This document shows, in pieces, positions 51,956-60,480 of a stretch of 64,000 nt of DNA; position 1 is the first letter of the stretch; the number at the start of each line of letters is the position of its first letter. The translations under genes were made by a program, and so were the position numbers. This DNA is from Novosphingobium sp. G106 (lineage in GTDB: Bacteria > Pseudomonadota > Alphaproteobacteria > Sphingomonadales > Sphingomonadaceae): contig NZ_JAHOOZ010000001.1 in the NCBI RefSeq assembly GCF_019075875.1, positions 5,212,001 to 5,276,000 on the forward strand, written 5' to 3'. The notes under the pieces were generated by a model, which did no database searches, was not told the origin of the DNA, and saw only the letters and a program-made list of their open reading frames with translations.

Positions 51956-52558
51956 TCAGGCCTCGTCCTCCGGCTCGAGCCGGTTCAGCCACCATTCGAC
52001 CATCGCCCGCGTCTCGTCGTGCCCGCCCTGGATGCCCAGTGCGGCCTCGATGCCCACCGTGCTGCCGATCGCCGCGATCGACTGGGTGAGGGCGAGGGCC
52101 GAGAACATCTCCCGCCCGATTGGGGCAGCGTCGATCCGCGCGGCCGCCTGTTCGAGCCCGACCTTGCGCAGCTGTTCGCCGAAGGCGATCGTCTCGGCGC
52201 GGATGGCGTCGTTGTGGTTGGCCATGGCCATGAATTCCATGTTGAGCCGCGCGTCGTGGGGGTTCGAGCTGACCTCCCAGAAGGCATGCAGCGGGCGGCG
52301 CGCGCGGAACGCCGCCTCGGTCCGCTCCTGCACCCGGCCGATGTGGCGCTGGTAGGTCGCCATCAGGAGGTCGTCCATCGTCTGGAAATAGTAATAGACC
52401 AGCTGGTGCTTGAGGCCCGCGCGCTCCGCCACGCTGCGCGCGGTCAGCGCGGCATAGCCGTCCTCGCGCATCACCGCCTCGACCCCGTCCATCAGCGCGG
52501 TGCGCGAGGACGAATTCTCGAGGCCCATCCGCCTTCCAGCCCGCTGGCTTGCTGCCAT
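51956..52558 (-). CDS. TetR-family transcription regulator
   Basis: This protein of about 200 residues has the TetR N-terminal helix-turn-helix 'YAALTARSVAERAGLKHQLV' with 'YYYFQTMDDLLMATYQRH', followed by a variable ligand domain. The first ATG (52582) is not used in my call because AGGAGGG lies 10 bases before the ATG at 52558. The protein is similar in helix order and spacing to the TetR at 61544 ('YAAVSSRKVAERAGLKSNLL', 'YYHYKTMDDLFLAVF'), so they are probably paralogues. It diverges from the P450 gene and is its likely regulator. Confidence 0.87.
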   Translation of the reverse strand: MAASQRAGRRMGLENSSSRTALMDGVEAVMREDGYAALTARSVAERAGLKHQLVYYYFQTMDDLLMATYQRHIGRVQERTEAAFRARRPLHAFWEVSSNPHDARLNMEFMAMANHNDAIRAETIAFGEQLRKVGLEQAAARIDAAPIGREMFSALALTQSIAAIGSTVGIEAALGIQGGHDETRAMVEWWLNRLEPEDEA

Positions 52559-52678
52559 TCCCTGTCGCCCTCCTGATGACACTCCGGTGCCTAGCTATAC
52601 CCGCCAGATTGACAAGACCAGCTTCAATGCTAAGGATTTGGTCAGCACGCGCAACAAGCGCGGGGAGAAGGATTCGCG

Positions 52679-53929
52679 ATGGACAATGCACCTCTGGCTC
52701 TGGACCAGCTCGACCTGCCCTATCTCGAGTATACGAACCCGGCTCTCGCGGCCGATCCCTATCCCTATTTCGCCGAGGCGCGCGCCAAGCACCCGTGGCT
52801 CGCGCGCACCGATCTCGGCATCGTCGTCACCGAATACCAGGCCATGCGCGACCTGTTCGGCCGCGACGAGCTGCGCGCGCCCTATGCCGACGTGGTCAAG
52901 GTGCTCGGCCAGGAAAACACGCCCTGGGGTGATTTCACCGAGCGGCAGATGATCGCGCTGCCGGCCGAGACGCACCGCTTCCTGCGCGACACTTTCGCGG
53001 CCAAGTTTACCCCCCGCAACGCCAACGAGCTGCGCCCGCTGATGCGCGCGAACCTCTCGAAGCTGCTCGACGAATGGGCGCCCAGGGAGAACATCGATTT
53101 CGAGGAGTTCGCCGCGAACTTCCCGATCTCGGTCATGTTCGCACTGGTCGGCGCGCCGCAGGACGGCATCGCCCTGCTGCGCGACGACCTCGAGGTGATC
53201 GGCCTGGCGCACAGCTACCAGGAGGACCTGTTCCCGCGCATCCAGGAAGGCATGGTTCGGCTCGAAGCCTACGTCGAGAAGATCATCGCCGAGCGCCGGG
53301 CTAGCCCGCACGCGACGCAGGAGGACCTGCTCGACCTGCTGATCAACACCAGCGACGACGGCAACGTCACGCATCAGCAGCTCGCCGACCTGATCACCTT
53401 CTTCTTCCTCGCCGGTTACGACACGTCGAAGAACGTGCTGACCTATCTGATGTACACGCTGCTCGACTATCCCGAAATCTACGCGCGCTGCGCCGAGGAT
53501 CACGACTATTGCCGCAAGGTGATCGAGGAAGGGCTGCGCTACTTCAACCCCAGCACGGTCGCGCGCTTCGTCGACAAGGAATTCATCTACCGCGACGTCG
53601 TGTTCCCCAAGGACCAGATGATGTTCTTCCCGTTGAGCGTCTCGGGCCGCGATCCCGGCAGTTATGACGAGCCGGACCGCTTCGATCCCGATCGCGTGAT
53701 CGATCCCAAGAAGCGCCAGATCGCCTTCGCGCTTGGCAAGCACATGTGCCTTGGCCAGTACATCGCCCGCGCGCAGTTGCAGGAAGCGCTCCACCAGATC
53801 GCCCAGCGCATGAAGCACCCCAAGCTCGCCGGCACGCCCGGCCACCGTCCGTTCTACGGCGCCTGGGGGCTCAAGGGCCTGCCGATCACTTTCGAGCCGG
53901 GCGAGGCGAGGGTGCTCGAAGAGGCCTGA
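52679..53929 (+). CDS. Cytochrome P450
   Basis: This 416-residue soluble bacterial P450 has the oxygen-binding I-helix 'FFFLAGYDTSKNVLTYL' (AGxDT type), the ExxR pair in 'VIEEGLRYFNP', and the heme loop 'FALGKHMCLGQ' with Cys357 as the axial ligand. It most resembles sphingomonad P450s of unknown substrate. No ferredoxin or ferredoxin reductase gene is in the neighbourhood, so electrons must come from elsewhere. It diverges from a TetR gene (120-base gap), and its last 76 bases overlap the DUF2306-like gene on the other strand. Confidence 0.93.
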   Translation: MDNAPLALDQLDLPYLEYTNPALAADPYPYFAEARAKHPWLARTDLGIVVTEYQAMRDLFGRDELRAPYADVVKVLGQENTPWGDFTERQMIALPAETHRFLRDTFAAKFTPRNANELRPLMRANLSKLLDEWAPRENIDFEEFAANFPISVMFALVGAPQDGIALLRDDLEVIGLAHSYQEDLFPRIQEGMVRLEAYVEKIIAERRASPHATQEDLLDLLINTSDDGNVTHQQLADLITFFFLAGYDTSKNVLTYLMYTLLDYPEIYARCAEDHDYCRKVIEEGLRYFNPSTVARFVDKEFIYRDVVFPKDQMMFFPLSVSGRDPGSYDEPDRFDPDRVIDPKKRQIAFALGKHMCLGQYIARAQLQEALHQIAQRMKHPKLAGTPGHRPFYGAWGLKGLPITFEPGEARVLEEA

Positions 53930-54567
53930 CGCGCAGCGAACCGCCGGATCGCCAGCGCGGTCGCGATCAGCGGCAGCAGCCAGGCGATCCAGGCGTCGCA
54001 GGCATAGAACGTGTCGAACTGGCGCCGGGCTCCGACCATGGCCCATAGCGCCAGATAGATTCGGAAGAACACCGCGCCCGAGGTCGTTGCTGCCATCAGC
54101 AGCATGCAGGCCCGATGCACGGCGATCCGGCCTTGGCGGATCGCGCGGATACCCAGCACGAGCAGCACCAGCCAGGTCGTCGCCTGCGCGGTGAAGCCCG
54201 CCGCCGACCACAGCGTCACCGGCGCGGCCCAGGCGACCGGAAAGGCGGTCAGGCCCGCTACCAGCACGTCGGCCGCCGCCAGGCGTCCGACCGGCCGGTG
54301 CCAGGCCGGGCGATGGCGCAGCGCGTAGGCTAACGGCAGGAGCAACAGCGCCAGCCCACCGGTGACCATGTGGAGCGGGAAGATCAGCGGCAGCAGCTCG
54401 ACCTTCACCGCCAGGCTTTCGGGAAAGTCGTCGTTGGCGAAGGCCGACCACAGCGCTTTGCCTGCGGTATAAGTTACAAGGCCGGCAATCGCTGCTAGGA
54501 TCAGCGCCAGAACGGTCCGCCGCAACGGGCCGCCCGCACCAACCGCTTCGCCTGAGGACTGCTCCAT
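53854..54567 (-). CDS. DUF2306-like membrane protein
   Basis: This 237-residue protein has six to seven hydrophobic helices, with 'LIFPLHMVTGGLALLLLPLA' followed by 'RHRPAWHRPVGRLAAADVLV' and 'RIAVHRACMLLMAATTSGAV', the His/Arg pattern of DUF2306. Function unknown. Its 3' end overlaps the P450 gene by 76 bases on the opposite strand, and its ATG (54565-54567) interlocks with the ATG of the secreted-protein gene (54566-54568). The protein is similar in length and helix arrangement to the one at 35106. Confidence 0.75.
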   Translation of the reverse strand: MEQSSGEAVGAGGPLRRTVLALILAAIAGLVTYTAGKALWSAFANDDFPESLAVKVELLPLIFPLHMVTGGLALLLLPLAYALRHRPAWHRPVGRLAAADVLVAGLTAFPVAWAAPVTLWSAAGFTAQATTWLVLLVLGIRAIRQGRIAVHRACMLLMAATTSGAVFFRIYLALWAMVGARRQFDTFYACDAWIAWLLPLIATALAIRRFAARQASSSTLASPGSKVIGRPLSPQAP

Positions 54568-55066
54568 GACGGCTTTATCCCATTCGCTCGTCGGCTTGTC
54601 GATGCGCGCGCTGCTCGTGCTTGGCCTGGCTGCGACGACCGCGCCGGTCCTCGCAGCGGCACCGGGGGCGGCGGCATCGTCGCCCTATTACGGCCGCTGG
54701 ACCGTATCCGAAGACCGCCCGGTCTTCACCGCGCGCGGCCGGCTCTACAAGACGATCGACGTGGTGCCCTGCGGCCGCGATTTCTGCGGCGTCAGCGTGG
54801 ACGACCGCGGCACCTGCGGGGCTACGCTGTTCCGCTTCCTCAGCGTCCACGCCAACGGCACCTACGAACTGCGCGGCCACGGCAAATGGGGCGACGCCAA
54901 GAAGAACCTCGAGATCTACAGCGACGGCGATCCCGAGCCGGGCGCCGATCGCAGCTTCGATCTCTATCTGGGCGACGGCCACGACTTCGGCGGCCGGTCG
55001 GAATCGATGCCGAAGTTCCACGCCAGCTACCGTCGCCTCGGCAACGGCAACTGCCGGGCAAGCTGA
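54566..55066 (+). CDS. Secreted DUF2147-like protein
   Basis: This 166-residue protein has a signal peptide ending near 'TAPVLAAAPG' and a mature domain 'YYGRWTVSEDRPVFTARGRL' with 'DVVPCGRDFCGVSVDDRGTC' (three cysteines) and 'DLYLGDGHDFGGRSES', similar to DUF2147 small beta-sheet proteins. I prefer the start at 54566 because of GAGGA seven bases upstream; starting at 54602 would also leave a signal. It starts head to head with the DUF2306-like gene. Function unknown. Confidence 0.72.
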   Translation: MTALSHSLVGLSMRALLVLGLAATTAPVLAAAPGAAASSPYYGRWTVSEDRPVFTARGRLYKTIDVVPCGRDFCGVSVDDRGTCGATLFRFLSVHANGTYELRGHGKWGDAKKNLEIYSDGDPEPGADRSFDLYLGDGHDFGGRSESMPKFHASYRRLGNGNCRAS

Positions 55067-55172
55067 TTCTCGGCTCGCGGCCCTGGTGATCGGCGTTTAT
55101 TTCGCAGGTGCAGCATAATTGCTTGGCAAGCCTCGGATGTTGCGGCATCAATTGTGTTCTCAGGGAGTCGCA

Positions 55173-56603
55173 ATGCAGCCAGGCAGTCGCGCGCAGTATG
55201 ATGAAATGTACGATCCGGACGGGGGCGTACGGCCTGCCTACGCCGGCTTTTGCAACTGGTACGACGCGCAGGATCGCGACTGGCTGAAGAAGCAGGACAT
55301 AGAGGCGGAGCGCTTCTTCCGCCGCACCGGCATCACTTTCAACGTCTATGGCGACGATGCTGCCGAGGAGCGGCTGATCCCCTTCGACATGATCCCGCGG
55401 ATCATCACCGCGAACGAGTGGCGCAAGCTGTCGCGCGGGATCGAGCAGCGGGTCCGCGCGCTCAACGCCTTCCTCCACGACCTGTACCACCGCCAGGAGA
55501 TCGTCCGGGCCGGGCGCCTGCCCGAGCGGCTGCTGCAAGGCAACGAGGCCTTCCTGCCGCAGATGGCCGGTTTCTCGCCGCCGGGCGATGTCTACACTCA
55601 CGTCGTCGGGATCGACCTCGTCCGCACCGGCCCCGACGAATTCATGGTGCTCGAGGACAATGCCCGCACGCCGTCGGGCGTTTCCTACATGCTCGAAAAC
55701 CGCGAGACGATGATGGCGATGTTCCCCGAGCTGTTCAGCCGGGTCGCGGTCCGCCCGGTCTCGGACTATCCGCGCCGGCTCGCGCGCAGCCTGGCTGCTT
55801 GCGCGCCCGACTGCGCGGGGGAGCGGCCCGTGGTCGCGGTGCTGACGCCGGGCATCTTCAACTCGGCCTATTTCGAGCATGCCTTTCTCGCCGACCAGAT
55901 GGGCGCCGAACTGGTCGAGGGCAGTGATCTGCGTGTGGTCGACGGCCGCATCGCCATGCGCACGACCACCGGCTACCAGCCGATCGACGTGATCTATCGC
56001 CGCGTCGACGACGATTTCCTCGATCCGCTCAGCTTCAACAAGGACTCCGTGCTGGGCGTCGCCGGGATCATGGACATCTACCGCGCGGGCCGCATCACGA
56101 TCGCCAATGCGCCGGGCACCGGCATCGCCGACGACAAGGCGATCTACAGCTTCATGCCCGAGATCGTCGAGTTCTACACGGGCGAGAAGCCTTTGCTTAA
56201 CAACGTGCCGACCTGGCGCTGCAGCGAGCCGGAATCGCTCAAATACGTACTCGACAACCTCAAGGACCTCGTCGTCAAGGAAGTCCACGGATCGGGCGGC
56301 TATGGCATGCTGATCGGCCCGACCTCGTCGAAGGGCGAGATCGCGCGGTTCGAGAAGAAGCTGCGCGCCAAGCCCGAGAATTACATCGCCCAGCCGACTC
56401 TGGCGCTGTCGACCTGTCCGATCTTCACCAAGGCCGGCCTAGCGCCGCGGCACGTCGACCTGCGGCCGTTCTGCCTGGTCTCGCCGGGCGGCATCGACAT
56501 AACGCCGGGCGGGCTCACCCGCGTGGCGCTCAAGAAGGGCTCGCTGGTCGTCAACTCGTCGCAGGGCGGTGGGACCAAGGATAGCTGGGTGCTGGAAGAC
56601 TGA
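55173..56603 (+). CDS. Circularly permuted ATP-grasp type 2 protein (Anbu cluster)
   Basis: This 476-residue protein belongs to the circularly permuted ATP-grasp type 2 family. 'PFDMIPRIITANEWRKLSRG' and 'LNAFLHDLYHRQEIVRAG' open it, 'DLVRTGPDEFMVLEDNARTP' and 'GVSYMLENRETMMAMFPEL' form the grasp domain, and 'DNLKDLVVKEVHGSGGYGML' carries the ATP-binding lysine and Gly-rich loop. Such enzymes are predicted to form amide bonds using ATP. I take ATG 55173, which follows AGGGAG, over one at 55119. It is the first gene of the cluster ending with the Anbu protease, with alpha-E and transglutaminase genes between. Confidence 0.9.
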   Translation: MQPGSRAQYDEMYDPDGGVRPAYAGFCNWYDAQDRDWLKKQDIEAERFFRRTGITFNVYGDDAAEERLIPFDMIPRIITANEWRKLSRGIEQRVRALNAFLHDLYHRQEIVRAGRLPERLLQGNEAFLPQMAGFSPPGDVYTHVVGIDLVRTGPDEFMVLEDNARTPSGVSYMLENRETMMAMFPELFSRVAVRPVSDYPRRLARSLAACAPDCAGERPVVAVLTPGIFNSAYFEHAFLADQMGAELVEGSDLRVVDGRIAMRTTTGYQPIDVIYRRVDDDFLDPLSFNKDSVLGVAGIMDIYRAGRITIANAPGTGIADDKAIYSFMPEIVEFYTGEKPLLNNVPTWRCSEPESLKYVLDNLKDLVVKEVHGSGGYGMLIGPTSSKGEIARFEKKLRAKPENYIAQPTLALSTCPIFTKAGLAPRHVDLRPFCLVSPGGIDITPGGLTRVALKKGSLVVNSSQGGGTKDSWVLED

Positions 56604-56619
56604 TGCCCGGAGATTCTTC

Positions 56620-57564
56620 ATGTTAGGCAGAAGCGCCAACGGCATCTACTGGATGGCCCGCTACCTCGAGCGGGCCGAGAACACCGCGCGCCTGCTCGAC
56701 GTCGGCTTCCGCATGGCGCTGACCCGCGGCGCGCAGGCGGCGAGCGAGGAATGGAAGTCGGTGCTGATCACGATCGGCCAGGATGTGGCCTATCGCCAGC
56801 GCTTCGACGACTACGCCGGGCCACAGGTGTTCAATTTCATCCTGCGCGGGCCCGACAATCCGGCCTCGGTGCTCGGCATGCTGGAAAATGCGCGGACCAA
56901 TGCCCGCGCCGTGCGCACCGCGCTGACCCGAGAGGCCTGGGAAACGACCAACGAAGCCTGGATGGTCCTGCGCGAGATGCTCGCCCGGCCCGTGCGCGAG
57001 GGCAACCTGGGCGAGGTCATCGCCGCCATTCGCCGCCAGACCACCCAGGTTCGCGGCGCGATGGAAGGCACGATGCTGCGCAACGAGATCTTCAATTTCT
57101 CGCGCATCGGCACGTTCATCGAGCGGGCCGACAACACCGCGCGCATTCTCGACGTGAAATACTACGTGCTGCTGCCTTCGCTCTCTTGGGTCGGGTCGAG
57201 CCTCGACAACGCGCAGTGGGAAACCGTGCTGCGCTCGGTCGCCGGCGACCGCGCCTACCGCTGGCTCAACGCCGGCCGGCTCGATCCGCGGGGCATCGCC
57301 CAGTTCCTCGTGCTAGACGGCCGCTTCCCGCGCAGCCTGGTGTTCTCCTACGACAAGCTGGCGAGCAACATGGCCGGGCTCGCCCGCCAATACGGCAGCG
57401 AGACCCACGCCCACGAACTGCTCCGCTCCGCGCGTACCAAGCTGCAGGACGCCTCGATCGAGAAGATCATCGAAGGCGGGCTCCACGAATTCATCACCGA
57501 CTTCATCGCCGGCACCAACCAGATCGACCTCGCCATCGCCGCCGAATACCGCTTCATCGAGTAA
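56620..57564 (+). CDS. Alpha-E domain protein (Anbu cluster)
   Basis: This helical protein of about 314 residues matches the alpha-E family: 'MLGRSANGIYWMARYLERAE', 'NTARLLDVGFRMALTR', 'NIFNFSRIGTFIERADNTAR' (core 'FSRIGTFIERADNTARILD') and 'LVLDGRFPRSLVFSYDKLA'. The repeated Arg/Glu ('ERAxNTAR') motif appears twice. Its function is unknown; it is nearly always found with circularly permuted ATP-grasp proteins. I use ATG 56620 (GGAG upstream), not the one at 56569. It follows the ATP-grasp gene by 16 bases and precedes the transglutaminase by 5. Confidence 0.9.
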   Translation: MLGRSANGIYWMARYLERAENTARLLDVGFRMALTRGAQAASEEWKSVLITIGQDVAYRQRFDDYAGPQVFNFILRGPDNPASVLGMLENARTNARAVRTALTREAWETTNEAWMVLREMLARPVREGNLGEVIAAIRRQTTQVRGAMEGTMLRNEIFNFSRIGTFIERADNTARILDVKYYVLLPSLSWVGSSLDNAQWETVLRSVAGDRAYRWLNAGRLDPRGIAQFLVLDGRFPRSLVFSYDKLASNMAGLARQYGSETHAHELLRSARTKLQDASIEKIIEGGLHEFITDFIAGTNQIDLAIAAEYRFIE

Positions 57565-57569
57565 AGCCC

Positions 57570-58394
57570 ATGCGTCTCTACATCCGCCACACCACCCGCT
57601 ACGGCTTCTCGCAGCCGGTCACCCACGGGCTGCAGCGGCTGCGGCTGACGCCCAAGAGCTCGCAGGGGCAGTCGGTGATCGACTGGGCGATGGACTTTGA
57701 GGGCGTCAAGCTCGAGGCCGAGCACGACGATCACCACCGCAACCGCACCACGCTGGTCTCGGTCGTGCCGGGGACGACCGCGGTCACCGTCGTGTGCAGC
57801 GGCAGCGTCGATACGGCCGAGAATGCCGACAAGGCGGGCATCGTCGGCGAGCATGTCGGCCACCTGCCGCTCTGGTGCTTCCTCGGCCAGACCACCCTGA
57901 CCAAGCCCGGACCGAGGCTGCGCGCGCTGGTCGCCGGGCTGGATGCCGACCGGGAGCGGCCGCTCGAAGTGCTGCACAGGCTGTCGGACGCGGTGCTGGC
58001 TGCGGTGCCTTACGCGACCGGCGCGACCGATGCCGAGACCACGGCCGAAGGAGCGCTCTTTGCGGGGCAGGGGGTCTGCCAGGACCACACGCATATCTTC
58101 ATCGGCGCGGCGCGGCTGCTCGGCCTGCCGGCGCGCTATGTCAGCGGCTACCTGATGATGGACGGCCGCGTCGACCAGGAAGCCGGTCACGGCTGGGCCG
58201 AGGCCCATGTCGCGGGGCTCGGCTGGGTGGGCTTCGATGTGTCCAACGCGATCTGCCCGGACGAGCGCTATGTCCGCCTCGCCACGGGAACCGACTACCG
58301 CGATGCCGCGCCGGTCACCGGCCTCAACATTGGCGGTGGGCAAATCGACCTCGAAGTCAGTTTGGCGGTTGAGCAGCAGATGATAGAACAGTAG
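57570..58394 (+). CDS. Transglutaminase-like protein (Anbu cluster)
   Basis: This 274-residue protein has an N-terminal domain ('LYIRHTTRYGFSQPVTHGLQ') and a transglutaminase fold with the Cys in 'AGQGVCQDHTHIFIGAARLL', the His in 'DQEAGHGWAEAHVAGLGWVG' and the Asp in 'GFDVSNAICPDERYVRLATG', giving a complete Cys-His-Asp triad. Such enzymes cleave or transfer amide bonds. The ATG at 57570 is 5 bases after the alpha-E stop. The product probably works on the amide made by the ATP-grasp enzyme; this is an inference from the cluster. Confidence 0.92.
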   Translation: MRLYIRHTTRYGFSQPVTHGLQRLRLTPKSSQGQSVIDWAMDFEGVKLEAEHDDHHRNRTTLVSVVPGTTAVTVVCSGSVDTAENADKAGIVGEHVGHLPLWCFLGQTTLTKPGPRLRALVAGLDADRERPLEVLHRLSDAVLAAVPYATGATDAETTAEGALFAGQGVCQDHTHIFIGAARLLGLPARYVSGYLMMDGRVDQEAGHGWAEAHVAGLGWVGFDVSNAICPDERYVRLATGTDYRDAAPVTGLNIGGGQIDLEVSLAVEQQMIEQ

Positions 58395-58430
58395 CGCGGG
58401 CAGGGGGGTAAGTCCGAGGGGGATTCGCGC

Positions 58431-59192
58431 GTGACCTATTGCTGCGGCATGATGCTGGATCGCGGGCTCGTCCTGATGAGCGACACGCGCACCAATTCGG
58501 GCGTCGACAACATCTCGACCTTCCGCAAGATGTACCACTGGTCGCTGCCGGGCGAGCGCGTCGTCTCGCTGATGACCGCGGGCAACCTCGCCACGACCCA
58601 GGCGGTGATCAGCAAGCTCGAGGAGCGCGAAAAGGCGCCGTCCGAGCGGCACAACACCGTGCTCGAGGCACCGACCATGTTCCAGGTCGCGACGATCATC
58701 GGCAAGCTGCTACGCGAGACGATCCAGGAGCGCGACGAGCAGAACGGCATGCAGGCTTCGGGCACTTTCACCGCCTCGATGATCCTCGCCGGCCAGATCA
58801 AGGGCATGGAGCCTCGGATCTTCCTGATCTACCCCGAAGGCAATTTCATTGAGGCGCAGCCCGACACGCCCTTTTTCCAGATCGGCGAGACCAAGTACGG
58901 CCGCCCGATCATCCTGCGCGCCTATGATCCGACGATGTCGTTCGAGGACGCGGTCAAGCTGCTGATGGTCAGCTTCGATTCAACGATCAAGGCCAACCTC
59001 TCGGTCGGCCTGCCGCTCGACCTGCTGGTGATCGAGCGCGACAAGTTCGAGCCGCTGCACGAGCGCCGCATCCTCGCGACCGACCCCTATTACCGCGCGA
59101 TCTCGTCGCGCTGGGGTGAGGCGCTCAAGCGCGCATTTCACTCGCTGCCCGACTACAGCTTCTACAACGCGCCGGCACCGGTCGAGGACTAG
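58431..59192 (+). CDS. Anbu-type proteasome-like Ntn hydrolase
   Basis: This 253-residue protein belongs to the Anbu/BPH proteasome-homologue family of Ntn hydrolases. The start is GTG at 58431, after GAGGGGGAT. Removal of the initiator Met would expose Thr2 ('MTYCCGMMLD') as the nucleophile; Asp18 ('LMSDTRTNSGVDNISTF') and Lys33 ('FRKM') complete the expected Thr-Asp-Lys set. 'FTASMILAGQIKGMEPRIFL' and 'DSTIKANLSVGLPLDLLVIE' are also typical. No propeptide is present. Anbu proteins form open helical or ring assemblies, and their substrates are unknown. It closes the four-gene cluster, 36 bases after the transglutaminase. Confidence 0.9.
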   Translation: MTYCCGMMLDRGLVLMSDTRTNSGVDNISTFRKMYHWSLPGERVVSLMTAGNLATTQAVISKLEEREKAPSERHNTVLEAPTMFQVATIIGKLLRETIQERDEQNGMQASGTFTASMILAGQIKGMEPRIFLIYPEGNFIEAQPDTPFFQIGETKYGRPIILRAYDPTMSFEDAVKLLMVSFDSTIKANLSVGLPLDLLVIERDKFEPLHERRILATDPYYRAISSRWGEALKRAFHSLPDYSFYNAPAPVED

Positions 59193-59290
59193 CCGAACAG
59201 GGTACTGCCGCCGCAAGATTGGGCTCCAGTCCGGCAACGGCAGCGGGGCTCAAGCGAATGGCAACGAGAAATGTTGCCAAGGCCCCGATT

Positions 59291-59431
59291 TCACCACCTG
59301 CGATATTGCGGCGATATTCTTTGTCGGGCTTCGCGACGATCGTATGCTGCGTCCGAATGATACCAGCGGAACGCGAGCATGAAACCGCCGATGGAGGCTA
59401 TCACTGCCAAGAGGCAGAAAACTAGGAACAT
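59291..59431 (-). CDS. Possible small membrane protein (46 residues)
   Basis: From an ATG at 59431, with GGAG eight bases upstream, this frame encodes one hydrophobic helix ('MFLVFCLLAVIASIGGFMLA') followed by a charged tail ('YDRREARQRISPQYRRW'). It lies in a 465-base stretch (59193-59657) that otherwise shows no gene. The helix-plus-basic-tail design is typical of small inner-membrane proteins, but no family is recognised. Confidence 0.4.
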   Translation of the reverse strand: MFLVFCLLAVIASIGGFMLAFRWYHSDAAYDRREARQRISPQYRRW

Positions 59432-59657
59432 TGGGAAGCTCCGAAATCGGCTGGGCGCGTTTCCGAACGACACAGCGAGTGACTGCCCCTGTGATCGAGT
59501 TCGCCTTGGAAGGTAGCGAAAAACGGCGGCAGCAACCCTTCATACGCGCAAAGGGATGAATGGTTGCCTTCTTTCGCGTCGCGCTGGATCCGCGGCGGCA
59601 CCAGCGCGCCAGCCTAGATGCGGGCAGATAGGCTCGACTGGCAGTGGATCCGGTTGA

Positions 59658-60149
59658 TCAGCCGATCCCGACGATCAGATTCTCGCCCGAGAAGTCCGCC
59701 GCGATCGCCGACGCGCCGGGCGAGGTCTCGGCGTGGGTGCGTTCGAGCTTGCGATAGGTGAAGCGCCACTGGCCATCGGCCTCGCGCCGGTAGGTCTCGT
59801 GGTAGAAGCCGAAGCCGCGCAGCCACTGCTTCTCGCCGTTGCGCTTCCAGAACAGGTTGTCCTCCATCGCCCAGACGCCCGTGGCGTTGTCGCGGTCCTG
59901 GAACTCGATCACCGGCGTGTGGCAGTGGTGCACAGTGGTGACACCGGCCATCTGCACGGCCAGCTGGTCCGCCGCGGCGCGGCCGCCGACGATCGGATCG
60001 GGACCGATCGACATGGCGACATAGTCGTCGCTGTGTAGGGCGGCGTAGGTGTGCCAGTCCTTCTGGTCGACGGCGTGGTCGCGCCGCGCTTTCAGCCGGT
60101 AGATCGCCTCGAGCTCGATCAGGCGTTCGATGTCGGTCATTTCGGTCAT
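59658..60149 (-). CDS. SnoaL/NTF2-like protein (second)
   Basis: This 163-residue protein has the SnoaL-like fold: 'IERLIELEAIYRLKARRDHA', 'YAALHSDDYVAMSIGPD', 'TTVHHCHTPVIEFQDRDNAT' and 'YHETYRREADGQWRFTYRKL'. Such domains act as dehydratases or hydroxylases, or in ring-hydroxylase-like roles. It is the last of three genes on the minus strand behind the SDR at 60481 and the ABM protein, with spacings of 4 and 9 bases. GAGG precedes its start. Together with the SnoaL-like gene at 4401 it makes a pair of SDR-linked SnoaL proteins in this window. The substrate is unknown. Confidence 0.8.
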   Translation of the reverse strand: MTEMTDIERLIELEAIYRLKARRDHAVDQKDWHTYAALHSDDYVAMSIGPDPIVGGRAAADQLAVQMAGVTTVHHCHTPVIEFQDRDNATGVWAMEDNLFWKRNGEKQWLRGFGFYHETYRREADGQWRFTYRKLERTHAETSPGASAIAADFSGENLIVGIG

Positions 60150-60158
60150 GCAGCTACC

Positions 60159-60476
60159 TCAGAACATGCGCTGTCGCACGGGCTCCGCGCCGGGAGTGAC
60201 ATATTGCCGGATCTCCGGCTTTCCCTCGATCAGCGCCGCCGATTTGGGCAGCGACTCCTTAACCCAGGCTGTCTGCATGTGTGCGGCCTGGGCGGCGACG
60301 TCCTCGTAGACTTCGACCACCAGATAGGTGTCCGGCTCGTCGACGCCCTTCGACCAGGCATAGTAGGCGACGCCCGGCTCGCGGGCGAGCGTCAGCTCGG
60401 TGACATGGCTCATCAGCGCCTCGAAAGCCGTGCTATTCTCTGGTTTTACCGTCAGCTTGGCGATGAAGGTGATCAT
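60159..60476 (-). CDS. Antibiotic-biosynthesis-monooxygenase (ABM)-domain protein
   Basis: This 105-residue protein has the ABM fold, a dimeric ferredoxin-like barrel. The N-terminus is 'MITFIAKLTVKPENSTAFEA', and the middle has 'EPGVAYYAWSKGVDEPDTYL' and 'VVEVYEDVAAQAAHMQT'. Such proteins oxidise aromatic or quinone-like compounds without cofactors, or act as partners in degradation. I place the start at 60476, 4 bases after the SDR gene; the frame to 60503 overlaps the SDR stop region. It is the middle gene of the operon. Confidence 0.83.
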   Translation of the reverse strand: MITFIAKLTVKPENSTAFEALMSHVTELTLAREPGVAYYAWSKGVDEPDTYLVVEVYEDVAAQAAHMQTAWVKESLPKSAALIEGKPEIRQYVTPGAEPVRQRMF

Positions 60477-60480
60477 GCGC

